Translations under genes and position numbers: made by a program
Shown here: positions 1-7,196 of the stretch, one piece after another
Numbering within the stretch: position 1 is the stretch's first letter
How the letters are laid out: each line of letters begins with the position of its first letter
The notes under the pieces: generated by a model
What the model was told of the DNA's origin: nothing
Databases searched by the model: none
Seen by the model: the letters and a program-made list of their open reading frames with translations, nothing else
Assembly (NCBI GenBank): GCA_946406305.1
Contig: CAMJKC010000014.1
Coordinates: forward strand, 1-18,688
Source: an uncultured Lachnospiraceae bacterium
GTDB taxonomy: Bacteria > Bacillota > Clostridia > Lachnospirales > Lachnospiraceae
DNA length: 18,688 nucleotides
Direction of reading: 5' to 3'

Positions 1-2
1 AT

Positions 3-218
3 ACAAACTATTTTGTCATGGGAGAGAGAGGCATAAGTACAAATGTAAAAGTTCTCGGTGGAAAAACTGGTTTTACTTCAAGTGCAGGTAATTGTCTTGC
101 CATAGTATCAAAGTCAAATAAAACTGGGACAGAGTATATAAGCATTGTCTTAAATGCAACTTCAAAAGATAATACATATAGAAATACAAATGCTTTACTT
201 AGTCAAATAAAAGAATGA
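3..218 (+). CDS. D-alanyl-D-alanine carboxypeptidase (penicillin-binding protein, peptidase S11 family), C-terminal end only
   Basis: The reading frame is open at the left edge, so only the last 71 codons are present. The visible part carries the GGKTGFT box (KTG at 63-71), the third active-site motif of serine DD-peptidases of the DacA/PBP5 type, followed by Ser-Ala-Gly-Asn-Cys, as is common in the S11 family. These enzymes trim the terminal D-Ala from peptidoglycan stem peptides outside the cell. The SxxK and SxN motifs would lie upstream of the window. The protein ends about 50 residues after KTG with no hydrophobic or amphipathic tail, so the PBP5-type C-terminal anchor domain seems absent. 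The ATG at 18 is an internal Met, not a start. The stop TGA overlaps the ATG of the next gene (ATGA at 215-218), which implies translational coupling. The family call is fairly safe; the exact paralogue is unknown. Confidence 0.82.
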   Translation, partial: TNYFVMGERGISTNVKVLGGKTGFTSSAGNCLAIVSKSNKTGTEYISIVLNATSKDNTYRNTNALLSQIKE

Positions 219-1684
219 TAAATATATTTAAGAATAAAAAAAAATCAAAATATAATCTCGGTGATTTTTCATTTTCTTTTTTGCAAGAAAATGAAAATGG
301 TGTTTTGGATAATTATAGAGATGATAATAAAAAAACAAATAAAAAAAATAAAAAAGAAAAAGATGGCGGTTATAAAAAATCTATATACTTAATTTATTTT
401 ATTGTTTTATTTATTTTTATATATATTCTCTTCTCTATGTCAAAGACTCTATTTACAAAAAATAAAGTTGACATATATGAAGTAAAAAAGGGTCAAATAA
501 CAAAACACAATGCTGAAAGAGGATTTATTTTTAGAGAAGAGACTGTTTATAAGGCAGAAGCAAGTGGATATGTAAATTTTCTATCCCTCTCTAATACGAG
601 GGTCAATAAAGGAAATCTCGTATATATAGTAAATAGCAATGGCAAACTTAATATTGAAGATAAGAGTTTGAAAGCAGAAGACTATGTAGATATTTCAAAC
701 TTGATAAGAATTTATTCGGATGAAGACTTGAGTAAATTTTATGAAATTTATAACTATAGTGAAAGAATAAAAGCATATATAAATGAACTCGGTCTCATAA
801 GCAACTTGTCAAATATTGTAAATAAGGGTAATTTACAAGTTGACTTTGCAGGGTTTTCAAAGAAGGCAGGAATTATTTCTTATGTAATTGATGGATATGA
901 AAATGACAATATATATAGTTTTAATGAAAAAAAAATTGCGAAGCCATATGAAGTGAAGGTTTCAAAACAAAATAATACGGTGAGGGAAGGAGAGGACATA
1001 TATAAAATAATTTCAAATCCTACTTACGATATAGTTTTTAGTAGTAAAAATAAATATGATGACTTGATAGGAAAAAATGTGGAAGTTTTTTTTCAGTATG
1101 ACGACATAAGAGCAAATGGTAAGCTTACAGATTTTGTGGCTGATGATGGTAGGAAATATTATAGGCTCAGTATAAATAAATATTTAGAAAGATTTTTAGA
1201 TAGAAGAATAGTTAATTTTGAGATAGTAAGTAATAATAAAGTAGGGCTTAAAATTCCAGTTTCTGCAATAGTGGAAAAGAATTGTTATAAAATACCAAGG
1301 AAGTTTTTAAAGAGAAATGATATGGATGATGAATATATATTAAAAAGACTTGATGGTGATGACAAAACAACTTCTATATCTTTAGACATCGCTTCTTATG
1401 ACAATGAATATTATTATTTGTCAACGAGTGTAGATATAAAGGATATAAAATATGGGATGGTGATAGTTGATGATAACAATGATTATTTTACACTTGATGA
1501 AGTTGTGAAACTAAAATGTGCTTACAATGTAAATAAAGGTTATGCAGTTCTTAAAAATATAGATATACTTGAGATGACAAATGAATATGCCATTATAGAT
1601 AAAAATACTAGTAGAGGGCTTGTGGTTTATGATAGAATAGCAACAAATGCTAATAGAATTAATGATGGAGATTTAATATCATAA
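215..1684 (+). CDS. HlyD-like single-pass membrane protein of the cell-division/envelope cluster
   Basis: This 489-residue protein has a short Lys/Asn-rich cytoplasmic N-terminus (about 1-55), one transmembrane helix at about 56-76, and a long extracytoplasmic part. Right after the membrane, residues 85-140 (a KGQIT...ERGFIFREE stretch, then a Gly-Tyr-Val turn) resemble the start of a HlyD/RND membrane-fusion-protein barrel-sandwich (lipoyl-like) domain. A second such half may lie near 240-270. HlyD proteins normally bridge an exporter to the outer layers, but no exporter gene is next to it here. Similar HlyD-like genes sit directly upstream of sepF in other Clostridia as I remember them, so a role in division or wall assembly is an inference. 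It starts at the ATGA overlap with the carboxypeptidase gene and has no visible Shine-Dalgarno, so it is probably translated by coupling. The fold is moderately supported; the function is unknown. Confidence 0.6.
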   Translation: MINIFKNKKKSKYNLGDFSFSFLQENENGVLDNYRDDNKKTNKKNKKEKDGGYKKSIYLIYFIVLFIFIYILFSMSKTLFTKNKVDIYEVKKGQITKHNAERGFIFREETVYKAEASGYVNFLSLSNTRVNKGNLVYIVNSNGKLNIEDKSLKAEDYVDISNLIRIYSDEDLSKFYEIYNYSERIKAYINELGLISNLSNIVNKGNLQVDFAGFSKKAGIISYVIDGYENDNIYSFNEKKIAKPYEVKVSKQNNTVREGEDIYKIISNPTYDIVFSSKNKYDDLIGKNVEVFFQYDDIRANGKLTDFVADDGRKYYRLSINKYLERFLDRRIVNFEIVSNNKVGLKIPVSAIVEKNCYKIPRKFLKRNDMDDEYILKRLDGDDKTTSISLDIASYDNEYYYLSTSVDIKDIKYGMVIVDDNNDYFTLDEVVKLKCAYNVNKGYAVLKNIDILEMTNEYAIIDKNTSRGLVVYDRIATNANRINDGDLIS

Positions 1685-1687
1685 ATA

Positions 1688-1716
1688 TTGACAATTTATC
1701 TCATTAGGTTTAAAAT
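1688..1716 (+). promoter_or_regulatory. Candidate sigma-A promoter for sepF
   Basis: TTGACA (1688-1693) is a perfect -35 box, and TAAAAT (1711-1716) follows at exactly 17 bases. It lies in the 50-base gap between the HlyD-like gene and sepF. Transcription would begin near 1723, only about 12 bases before the chosen ATG at 1735 and at the edge of the GAGGAG ribosome binding site. The 5' leader would thus be unusually short. The boxes are seen directly; activity is inferred. Confidence 0.5.
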
Positions 1717-1734
1717 ATAAAAGAGGAGATGTGT

Positions 1735-2523
1735 ATGAGTTTATTTAACGATATGATTAATAATATCAAACAGATAGTGATTCCTGAAGATGATGACATG
1801 TTTGATGACGACTCATTTAGTGTTGAACCGAAAAATTCATCAATAAAGTTTCCTTTTGGCAAAAAGGATAAAAACTCGTCAAATGAATTTATGAATCAAA
1901 CCAATGGATTTGATTTGAATTCATATAATTTGAATTCTATAAAAAATGAAAATGCAAATAAAAAAATGAATAATGGGCATATCCAAGTGTATGTTCCAAA
2001 AAGTTATGAACAATCTTTTGAAATAATAAAAGATGTAAAAGATGGGATAACAGCAATGGTAAATGTGGAGGCTTGCAATCCACAAATCTCACAAAGGATA
2101 ATTGATGTAATATCGGGTGGGCTTTATGCACTTGGTGGACAATGTAAAAAAATGGGTGAAAAACAATATATTTTTTCTATGAATGCAGAAATGACAGGAG
2201 CATATGATTATTTGCCAGGTCAAGGTATGATGGGAGGGAACTATAACAATGGTTTCTTCAATAATCAAAATCCATTTTCTTTTGATTATGGTCCACAAAT
2301 GGGATACTCAAATAATCAGATGTATAATCAGCCTATGCAGTATCAAAATCCTAATTCATTTGATTTTTCTAAACAAAATTTTCAAAATATGAATAATCAA
2401 CAACCGATGGGACAGCAAAATGTGAATAATCAAAATTCAAATATGCAAAATCAAAACAATAATCAAAATCAAGTAAATTTTGACTTTAAAGATTATTATA
2501 TCCCACCACAATATCAGTTTTAA
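1735..2523 (+). CDS. sepF: Cell division protein SepF with an Asn/Gln-rich C-terminal extension
   Basis: SepF binds the C-terminal tail of FtsZ and tethers and bundles Z-ring filaments at the membrane in Gram-positive bacteria. The N-terminus (Met-Ser-Leu-Phe-Asn-Asp-Met, then an Ile-rich helix, residues 1-16) fits the amphipathic membrane-binding helix. An acidic, Ser/Asn-rich linker (17-80) leads to the SepF core at about 82-155, recognisable by IQVYVPKSYE, VNVEACNP and the GGLYALGG turn. Usual SepF proteins are near 150 residues. This one has 262, because about 105 residues rich in Asn, Gln, Met, Phe and Tyr follow the core. The start at 1735 is preferred over the ATG at 1729 because GAGGAG (1723-1728) then lies 6 bases upstream rather than touching the start codon. 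It is followed after 2 bases by lspA. The core assignment is secure; the role of the tail is unknown. Confidence 0.93.
   Translation: MSLFNDMINNIKQIVIPEDDDMFDDDSFSVEPKNSSIKFPFGKKDKNSSNEFMNQTNGFDLNSYNLNSIKNENANKKMNNGHIQVYVPKSYEQSFEIIKDVKDGITAMVNVEACNPQISQRIIDVISGGLYALGGQCKKMGEKQYIFSMNAEMTGAYDYLPGQGMMGGNYNNGFFNNQNPFSFDYGPQMGYSNNQMYNQPMQYQNPNSFDFSKQNFQNMNNQQPMGQQNVNNQNSNMQNQNNNQNQVNFDFKDYYIPPQYQF
2392..2472 (+). repeat. Low-complexity AATCAAAAT-type repeats coding for the Asn/Gln-rich SepF tail
   Basis: Imperfect copies of AATAATCAA(AAT) occur at 2392-2400, 2425-2436 and 2458-2472, with shorter CAAAAT copies between them. They code for Asn-Asn-Gln-Asn type peptide repeats inside sepF. Such tracts expand and contract easily, so the tail length may differ between strains. 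Confidence 0.5.
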
Positions 2524-2525
2524 TT

Positions 2526-3026
2526 ATGAAGAATATAATAAAAAAATATTTTACAGTGTTTTTGTCTTGTGTTTTTTTGATATCTATAGACCAAGTGACA
2601 AAAAGTTTAGCATCTAAGTATTTAAAAAACGGAAAAGTTTTAACTTTTTTTAATGATGTATTTGAAATTTTATATTCAGAAAATAATGGTGCAGCGTTTG
2701 GGATATTAAAAGGGCAACAAACTTTTTTTTATGTGATAACAATTGTTGTAATTATAGGAGTTTTATATTACATCTATTTTATCCCTTTTTGTAAAAAGTA
2801 TTTTAAATTGTATTTTTGTATCATACTTATATTATCTGGTGCGATAGGTAATTTTATTGATAGGTTGATAAACCAGTATGTAGTTGATTTTATTTATTTT
2901 AAACCGATTAATTTTCCTGTATTTAATTTTGCTGATATATGTATTACAGTTGGTTCTTTTTTATTATTATTTTTTGTGAGTTTCTGTTATAAAAATGATG
3001 ATTTGAATTTTAAAATATGGAAATAA
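2526..3026 (+). CDS. lspA: Lipoprotein signal peptidase (signal peptidase II)
   Basis: LspA is the membrane aspartyl protease that cleaves the signal peptide of diacylglyceryl-modified prolipoproteins before the lipobox Cys. A likely client in this window is the importer's binding protein encoded at 5959. The 166-residue length is normal. It has four hydrophobic segments (about 8-24, 65-85, 92-112 and 137-156). The conserved boxes are all present: DQVTK (22-26), ENNGAAFG (52-59), GNFIDR (108-113), VVDF (119-122) and FNFADI (133-138). The catalytic aspartate pair is predicted as D121 and D137 by analogy with the P. aeruginosa enzyme. The gene starts 2 bases after the sepF stop. No Shine-Dalgarno is visible in front of it, so translation probably depends on coupling to sepF. 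Its end overlaps the next gene by 10 bases. Confidence 0.95.
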   Translation: MKNIIKKYFTVFLSCVFLISIDQVTKSLASKYLKNGKVLTFFNDVFEILYSENNGAAFGILKGQQTFFYVITIVVIIGVLYYIYFIPFCKKYFKLYFCIILILSGAIGNFIDRLINQYVVDFIYFKPINFPVFNFADICITVGSFLLLFFVSFCYKNDDLNFKIWK

Positions 3027-3928
3027 CTGTAAAGAGTGAAAATTTTGATGGCATGAGGATAGATGTTTTTATAAAAGAAAACACAGACTTGTCGAGAAAT
3101 TTTATAAGCAAGAATATAGAAGATGGATATATAAAAGTAAATGGCAATACTATTTTAAAACCGAGTTATAAGGTAAAAGTAAATGACATTATATATATAG
3201 ATGAAAGCGTAAAAAAAAAAGAATTAGATGTAGAGCCAGAAAACTTGCCTCTTGATATAGTGTATGAAGATGATGACATATTGATAGTGAATAAGGAAAG
3301 AGGCATTGTAGTTCATCCAGCAAATGGGCATAGAGATGGGACACTCGTAAATGCAATAATGTATCATTGTGGCAAAAGGCTTTCAAGTATAAACGGTATA
3401 ATAAGACCAGGCATAGTTCACAGAATAGATAAAGACACTTCAGGCATTTTGTGTATATGTAAAAATGATTATTCTCATAATGACATTTCTCTTCAATTTA
3501 TGAATCACACTAATGTTAGGAAATATAGATTAATAGTAAAAGGAAATATAACTAAAGACTTTGACACTATAGAGACAAACATTGCAAGAGATAAAAAAAA
3601 TAGGCTTAGGATGGCAGTTTCTAAAGAAGGAAAAAAAGCAATAACAAAATATAAAGTGCTCGAGAGGTTTAAGGACTACACATATATAGAATGTGAATTA
3701 TATACAGGGAGGACACATCAAATAAGAGTTCATATGAAGTCAATAGGGCATCCACTTCTTGGAGATTTATTGTATGGTAATGTTGATAAGAAATTTAAAA
3801 ATTTAGATGGTCAAATATTACATGCATATTATTTAGAAATAACTCATCCGAGGACAAGAGAGAGAATGAAGTTTGAAAGTGCACTTCCAGAGTATTTTGA
3901 AAATATTTTAAAAACATTGAGAAGTTAA
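3017..3928 (+). CDS. RluA-family 23S rRNA pseudouridine synthase (RluD-like)
   Basis: This enzyme isomerises uridine to pseudouridine in structured RNA; the RluD branch modifies helix 69 of 23S rRNA. An N-terminal S4 RNA-binding domain (about 13-60, with RIDVFIKEN and GYIKVNG) precedes the catalytic domain. The signature HRIDKDTSG (135-143) is intact, with the catalytic Asp at 138. A later YTGRTHQIRVHM segment also matches the family. The 303-residue length is normal. Its ATG lies inside the end of lspA (10-base overlap) with no clear Shine-Dalgarno, which suggests coupled translation. The lspA-rluD order is very common in Gram-positive genomes. Family assignment is safe. The exact target uridines (RluD, RluA or RluC type) cannot be told from sequence alone, so no symbol is given. 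Confidence 0.93.
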   Translation: MEITVKSENFDGMRIDVFIKENTDLSRNFISKNIEDGYIKVNGNTILKPSYKVKVNDIIYIDESVKKKELDVEPENLPLDIVYEDDDILIVNKERGIVVHPANGHRDGTLVNAIMYHCGKRLSSINGIIRPGIVHRIDKDTSGILCICKNDYSHNDISLQFMNHTNVRKYRLIVKGNITKDFDTIETNIARDKKNRLRMAVSKEGKKAITKYKVLERFKDYTYIECELYTGRTHQIRVHMKSIGHPLLGDLLYGNVDKKFKNLDGQILHAYYLEITHPRTRERMKFESALPEYFENILKTLRS

Positions 3929-3960
3929 AATTATTAACAAATGTAAAAGAGATAAAGTAA

Positions 3961-5871
3961 ATGGAAAAGAATGAAAAGAAAAAAGAATCAGTAGGAAATT
4001 ACATAAGCAAAGTAAAAAATTTAAAGAACTATAGAGAAAAAAAAGAAAAGGTAGAGAAGAAACCTGCTTATGTGACTTCTACATTTAAAAAATACAAAAA
4101 AATAGCTGATAAGGAAGTATCAAAAACTAATCCTTATGTAGATGATAAGTATTTTAATCCTATACACACTATGAAAGTTTTGCTTGGTGTATTTTTTATT
4201 ATAGTTTGCATAGTTGCAACAGTTATTATCGTCAAGGAAAATATAGAAAGGGATAGTTTTCATGCTATATCTAACATAGAAGATGAATATGTGACAGACA
4301 AGATGAAAGTGCTTGATGAGAATTTAAAGAAGATAGAAGATGCAAAAACAGAAAATAAACTTATGAGTGCTACAAATCTAAACTTAATAAATGTATATAC
4401 ACAGGTTTTAGATTCGCAAGATAGAAGAAATAGAAATAATACAGGACCTACTCCTACCGTGTTAGAAGTAGATAGTGAAGAGGGTGAAAAATTAGACAAA
4501 AAGAATCCTATGGAATCTGCTGCTGGGCAAGTATATACGAAACTTATGAATAAGCAGACTACATTTGAGAGCACCTTATATTCACTTGGAGATATACAAC
4601 CACTTACATTTATAAGGAGATATGATTTTGGTGGTAGTAAAATAAGAGGGCTTTATAATCCAGAAGATAAGACACATATAAGAGATAAAACGAATTCATA
4701 CTACATAGGAGATTTCACAGAAGTAGAAATAGTATATAGGGATGGTGATGGTGAAATCATAGGTGAATTTGACAGTATCAAAGATATTAGGAGGATGGCA
4801 AGTGTATATACTTATTATCATGACCCATACGATGTAGATTTGTTTTTAGACTATTGTTATAATTTATATGACAATTCTATAACATATAAACCAGAAATAA
4901 GTGATGTATATTTTTGCTCTGGTTGTATGAGGACAGAAGATGAAGAGCTTATAGCAAGTTATTCAGAAGTAAAACAAGTGACAAAATATAATGATAAGCT
5001 TTCAGAACAACCTGTAAAAATATTAGATAGAAAAAAAACTGGAATCATAACAAGAGTAGATCCGAGAAACTATACTGTTAAAGATGGGAATTATGAAGAT
5101 TTTATAGATGACATTTTAAAAGAAGACAGGGAAACTTATAAATATAATTATTGTCCAGGGCATATAAATCTTATAATAGATGTTACTGCATTGTGTTTTA
5201 ATGATAACAACGGACTCATAAGCATAGATACATATGGAAGAAAATCAAGAAATTGGAATAAATATTGGAAGGGTTGGAATTTAGTTAAAAAGTCAAATGT
5301 AATTGATTTGTCAAATAAGGATTGGGAGGAGGAGTATGGGCTAAGTTTATCTTATACTCAAAAAGTAAATCCTTTATCTCAGGAAGAAGTAAATTATTAC
5401 TTAAATAGATTAGATGCGAATTTGTCAAAAGATAGGTATAAGGTAATTGAAGTTGCCCTTAAATCTGTAAATAGGATACCTTATTACTATGCAGGTAAGC
5501 CAAGAACAAGGGGGTATGCAGGTAATAATTTTGGAGAGAGAGTAAAAGCAGATTACAAAGGTAGAGTTTTAAGTGGTTTAGATTGTAGTGGCTGGGTGAC
5601 TTGGGTATATTGGACTGCATTTGATAAAAAACTTGTAAAGGCAGAGGGGACAGGTAAACTTGCGACAGAAGGGACAAAAATAAGGCGGTATGAATTAAAG
5701 CCTGGAGATTTAATTATAAGGCCAGGATACGACAGTCATGTTATGATGTTTTTAGAATGGGCAGAAGATGGAAAGATGAAAGTTATACACGAAAATGGTT
5801 CAATCAATAATGTCAGCGTCGCAACGGTTGAAGGATATTATCCGTATTATAGAAAAATAATCCAAGATTAA
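3961..5871 (+). CDS. Membrane-anchored NlpC/P60 cell-wall hydrolase
   Basis: This 636-residue protein has a Lys-rich cytoplasmic N-terminus (1-70), one transmembrane helix at about 71-91 and a large extracytoplasmic part, so it is anchored with its N-terminus inside. The C-terminal domain (about 490-636) is NlpC/P60-like. It has DCSGWVTWVYW with the nucleophile Cys at 542, DSHVMMF with the catalytic His at 593, and a VIHENGS segment (608-614) that may supply the third polar residue. Such enzymes cut the D-Glu to diamino-acid bond, or related bonds, in peptidoglycan stem peptides. The region 95-480 is not a domain I recognise. It has a coiled-coil-like start (105-150) and a Cys pair CSGC (319-322). 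The gene follows the pseudouridine synthase after 32 bases with only a weak AAGAGA ribosome site, and ends at a terminator. The hydrolase domain is well supported; its substrate and partners are unknown. Confidence 0.82.
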   Translation: MEKNEKKKESVGNYISKVKNLKNYREKKEKVEKKPAYVTSTFKKYKKIADKEVSKTNPYVDDKYFNPIHTMKVLLGVFFIIVCIVATVIIVKENIERDSFHAISNIEDEYVTDKMKVLDENLKKIEDAKTENKLMSATNLNLINVYTQVLDSQDRRNRNNTGPTPTVLEVDSEEGEKLDKKNPMESAAGQVYTKLMNKQTTFESTLYSLGDIQPLTFIRRYDFGGSKIRGLYNPEDKTHIRDKTNSYYIGDFTEVEIVYRDGDGEIIGEFDSIKDIRRMASVYTYYHDPYDVDLFLDYCYNLYDNSITYKPEISDVYFCSGCMRTEDEELIASYSEVKQVTKYNDKLSEQPVKILDRKKTGIITRVDPRNYTVKDGNYEDFIDDILKEDRETYKYNYCPGHINLIIDVTALCFNDNNGLISIDTYGRKSRNWNKYWKGWNLVKKSNVIDLSNKDWEEEYGLSLSYTQKVNPLSQEEVNYYLNRLDANLSKDRYKVIEVALKSVNRIPYYYAGKPRTRGYAGNNFGERVKADYKGRVLSGLDCSGWVTWVYWTAFDKKLVKAEGTGKLATEGTKIRRYELKPGDLIIRPGYDSHVMMFLEWAEDGKMKVIHENGSINNVSVATVEGYYPYYRKIIQD

Positions 5872-5907
5872 AATCAAGTTTTATATAAAAAAACTTGATT
5901 TTTTTTT
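5871..5907 (+). terminator. Rho-independent terminator of the envelope cluster
   Basis: A 12-bp perfect stem, AAATCAAGTTTT (5871-5882) with AAAACTTGATTT (5890-5901), is closed by a 7-base loop and followed by six further Ts (5902-5907). The stem begins at the last base of the hydrolase stop codon. Confidence 0.9.
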
Positions 5908-5923
5908 AAAAAAAATATATACT
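5895..5923 (+). promoter_or_regulatory. Promoter of the amino acid importer operon, nested in the upstream terminator
   Basis: TTGATT (5895-5900) and TATACT (5918-5923) are separated by exactly 17 bases. The -35 box is the 3' arm of the preceding terminator. Transcription would start near 5930, giving a leader of about 29 bases with AAAAGGAGG (5942-5950) in front of the ATG. Boxes are seen; activity is inferred. Confidence 0.65.
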
Positions 5924-5958
5924 AAAAAAACTACAATTTTAAAAAGGAGGATATATTT

Positions 5959-7125
5959 ATGAAAAAGATTTTATCGTTAGTAATGTGCTTTATATTGACA
6001 TTTTCTATAGTTGCTTGTGGTAGTAAAGCATCTGTAAATGAAAATATAAATGAAGAAAGTGAAGTGTTTAAGATAGGAGGTATAGGACCAACTACTGGTG
6101 GTGCTGCTATATATGGAACAGCAGTAAAAAATGCTATACAAATAGCAGTTGATGAATTAAATGAAGGTAGTGGAATAAATGGATATAAAATTGATTTTAG
6201 ATTTGAAGATGATGAGCATGATGTTGAAAAAGCAGTAAATGCATATAACACACTTAAAGATTGGGGAATGAAAATGCTAATAGGAACAGTAACTTCTTCT
6301 CCATGTATAGGGGTTGCAGAAGAAACTTTTAGAGACAATATGTTTCAAATAACTCCTTCTGGTTCTTCACAAGAATGCACAACTAATCCAAATGTATTTA
6401 GAGTGTGCTTCTCGGATCCAGACCAAGGTAAAGCAAGTGCTGAATATATAAGTTCACATAATATTGCAACAAAAGTTGGTGTTATATATGATGCTTCAGA
6501 TGTATACTCTTCATATATTTATGACACATTTGTAGCAAATAGCAAAGGTTTGAATTATGAGATAGTAGCAGAAGAGTCATTTACAGCAGATTCAAAAACT
6601 GATTTTACAACTCAATTAAATAAAATAAAAAATGCAGGTGCAGATTTAGTATTTTTGCCATTTTATTATTCAGAGGCAGCTCTTGTATTAAATCAAGCAA
6701 ATGCTATGGATTATCACCCTACATTCTTCTCTTGTGATGGTATGGATGGTATCTTGACACTTGATAACTTTGATAAATCACTTGCTGAAGGTGTAATGCT
6801 TCTTACTCCATTTGCAGCAGATGCGACAGATAGTTTGACTAAAGACTTTGTAGCAAAATATCAAAGTAAATATGGAGATATCCCAAATCAGTTTGCAGCA
6901 GATGCTTACGATGCTGTATACATTATAAAGGCTGCAGCAGAAAAAGGTAATATAAATCCAAATATGTCTTATGGTGAGATTTGTGATGTATTGAAAAACA
7001 CGATGACAGAAATAACGGTTGATGGATTGACAGGAAAGAATATGCAATGGAATCAAAATGGTGAACCAGAGAAAGAAGCAAAAGCTGTTGTAATTTCAAA
7101 TGGTGCATATAAAGTATTAGATTAA
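5959..7125 (+). CDS. ABC importer substrate-binding lipoprotein, branched-chain amino acid (LivJ/LivK) family
   Basis: This extracellular binding protein captures the ligand and delivers it to the LivH/LivM permease pair encoded downstream. Residues 1-20 form a lipoprotein signal peptide: two Lys, a hydrophobic core, and a lipobox Ile-Val-Ala-Cys with Cys20 as the lipidation site. The mature part (about 35-388) matches the periplasmic-binding fold type I. It opens with FKIGGIGPTTGGAAIYG and continues with AVDELNEGSGINGY, a pattern typical of LivJ/LivK proteins. The 388-residue length is normal. AAAAGGAGG lies 8 bases before the ATG. The gene is separated from the permeases by a hairpin with a T tract, which should keep its expression above theirs. 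The ligand is probably Leu/Ile/Val, but related proteins bind other amino acids, amides or urea, so specificity is open. Confidence 0.93.
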   Translation: MKKILSLVMCFILTFSIVACGSKASVNENINEESEVFKIGGIGPTTGGAAIYGTAVKNAIQIAVDELNEGSGINGYKIDFRFEDDEHDVEKAVNAYNTLKDWGMKMLIGTVTSSPCIGVAEETFRDNMFQITPSGSSQECTTNPNVFRVCFSDPDQGKASAEYISSHNIATKVGVIYDASDVYSSYIYDTFVANSKGLNYEIVAEESFTADSKTDFTTQLNKIKNAGADLVFLPFYYSEAALVLNQANAMDYHPTFFSCDGMDGILTLDNFDKSLAEGVMLLTPFAADATDSLTKDFVAKYQSKYGDIPNQFAADAYDAVYIIKAAAEKGNINPNMSYGEICDVLKNTMTEITVDGLTGKNMQWNQNGEPEKEAKAVVISNGAYKVLD

Positions 7126-7146
7126 ATTGTTTATGTGTATAAAATA

Positions 7147-7177
7147 AAATGCCAAGCAAAGTGTTTGGCATTTTTTT
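7147..7177 (+). terminator. Attenuator-like terminator between the binding protein and the permeases
   Basis: AAATGCCAAGC (7147-7157) pairs with GTTTGGCATTT (7163-7173), with one G-T wobble, a 5-base loop and a run of seven Ts (7171-7177). As it lies inside the operon it probably acts as a partial terminator that sets a high binding protein to permease ratio. It also shows that the ATG at 7149 is not a gene start. Confidence 0.85.
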
Positions 7178-7196
7178 AAATATAGAGGTATGGTAT

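Noticed and set aside
2392..2472. Spaced AATCAAAAT repeats considered as a CRISPR or iteron array
   Set aside because: The copies are short, imperfect, unevenly spaced and in frame within sepF, so they are coding low complexity.
5931..6338. 135-codon open frame on the minus strand over the binding-protein gene
   Set aside because: It is a shadow of a well-supported gene, with Ser/Pro-rich low-complexity content and no ribosome binding site.
7149..7196. Upstream in-frame ATG that would lengthen LivH
   Set aside because: It lies inside a terminator hairpin, has no ribosome binding site, and adds residues unlike LivH.
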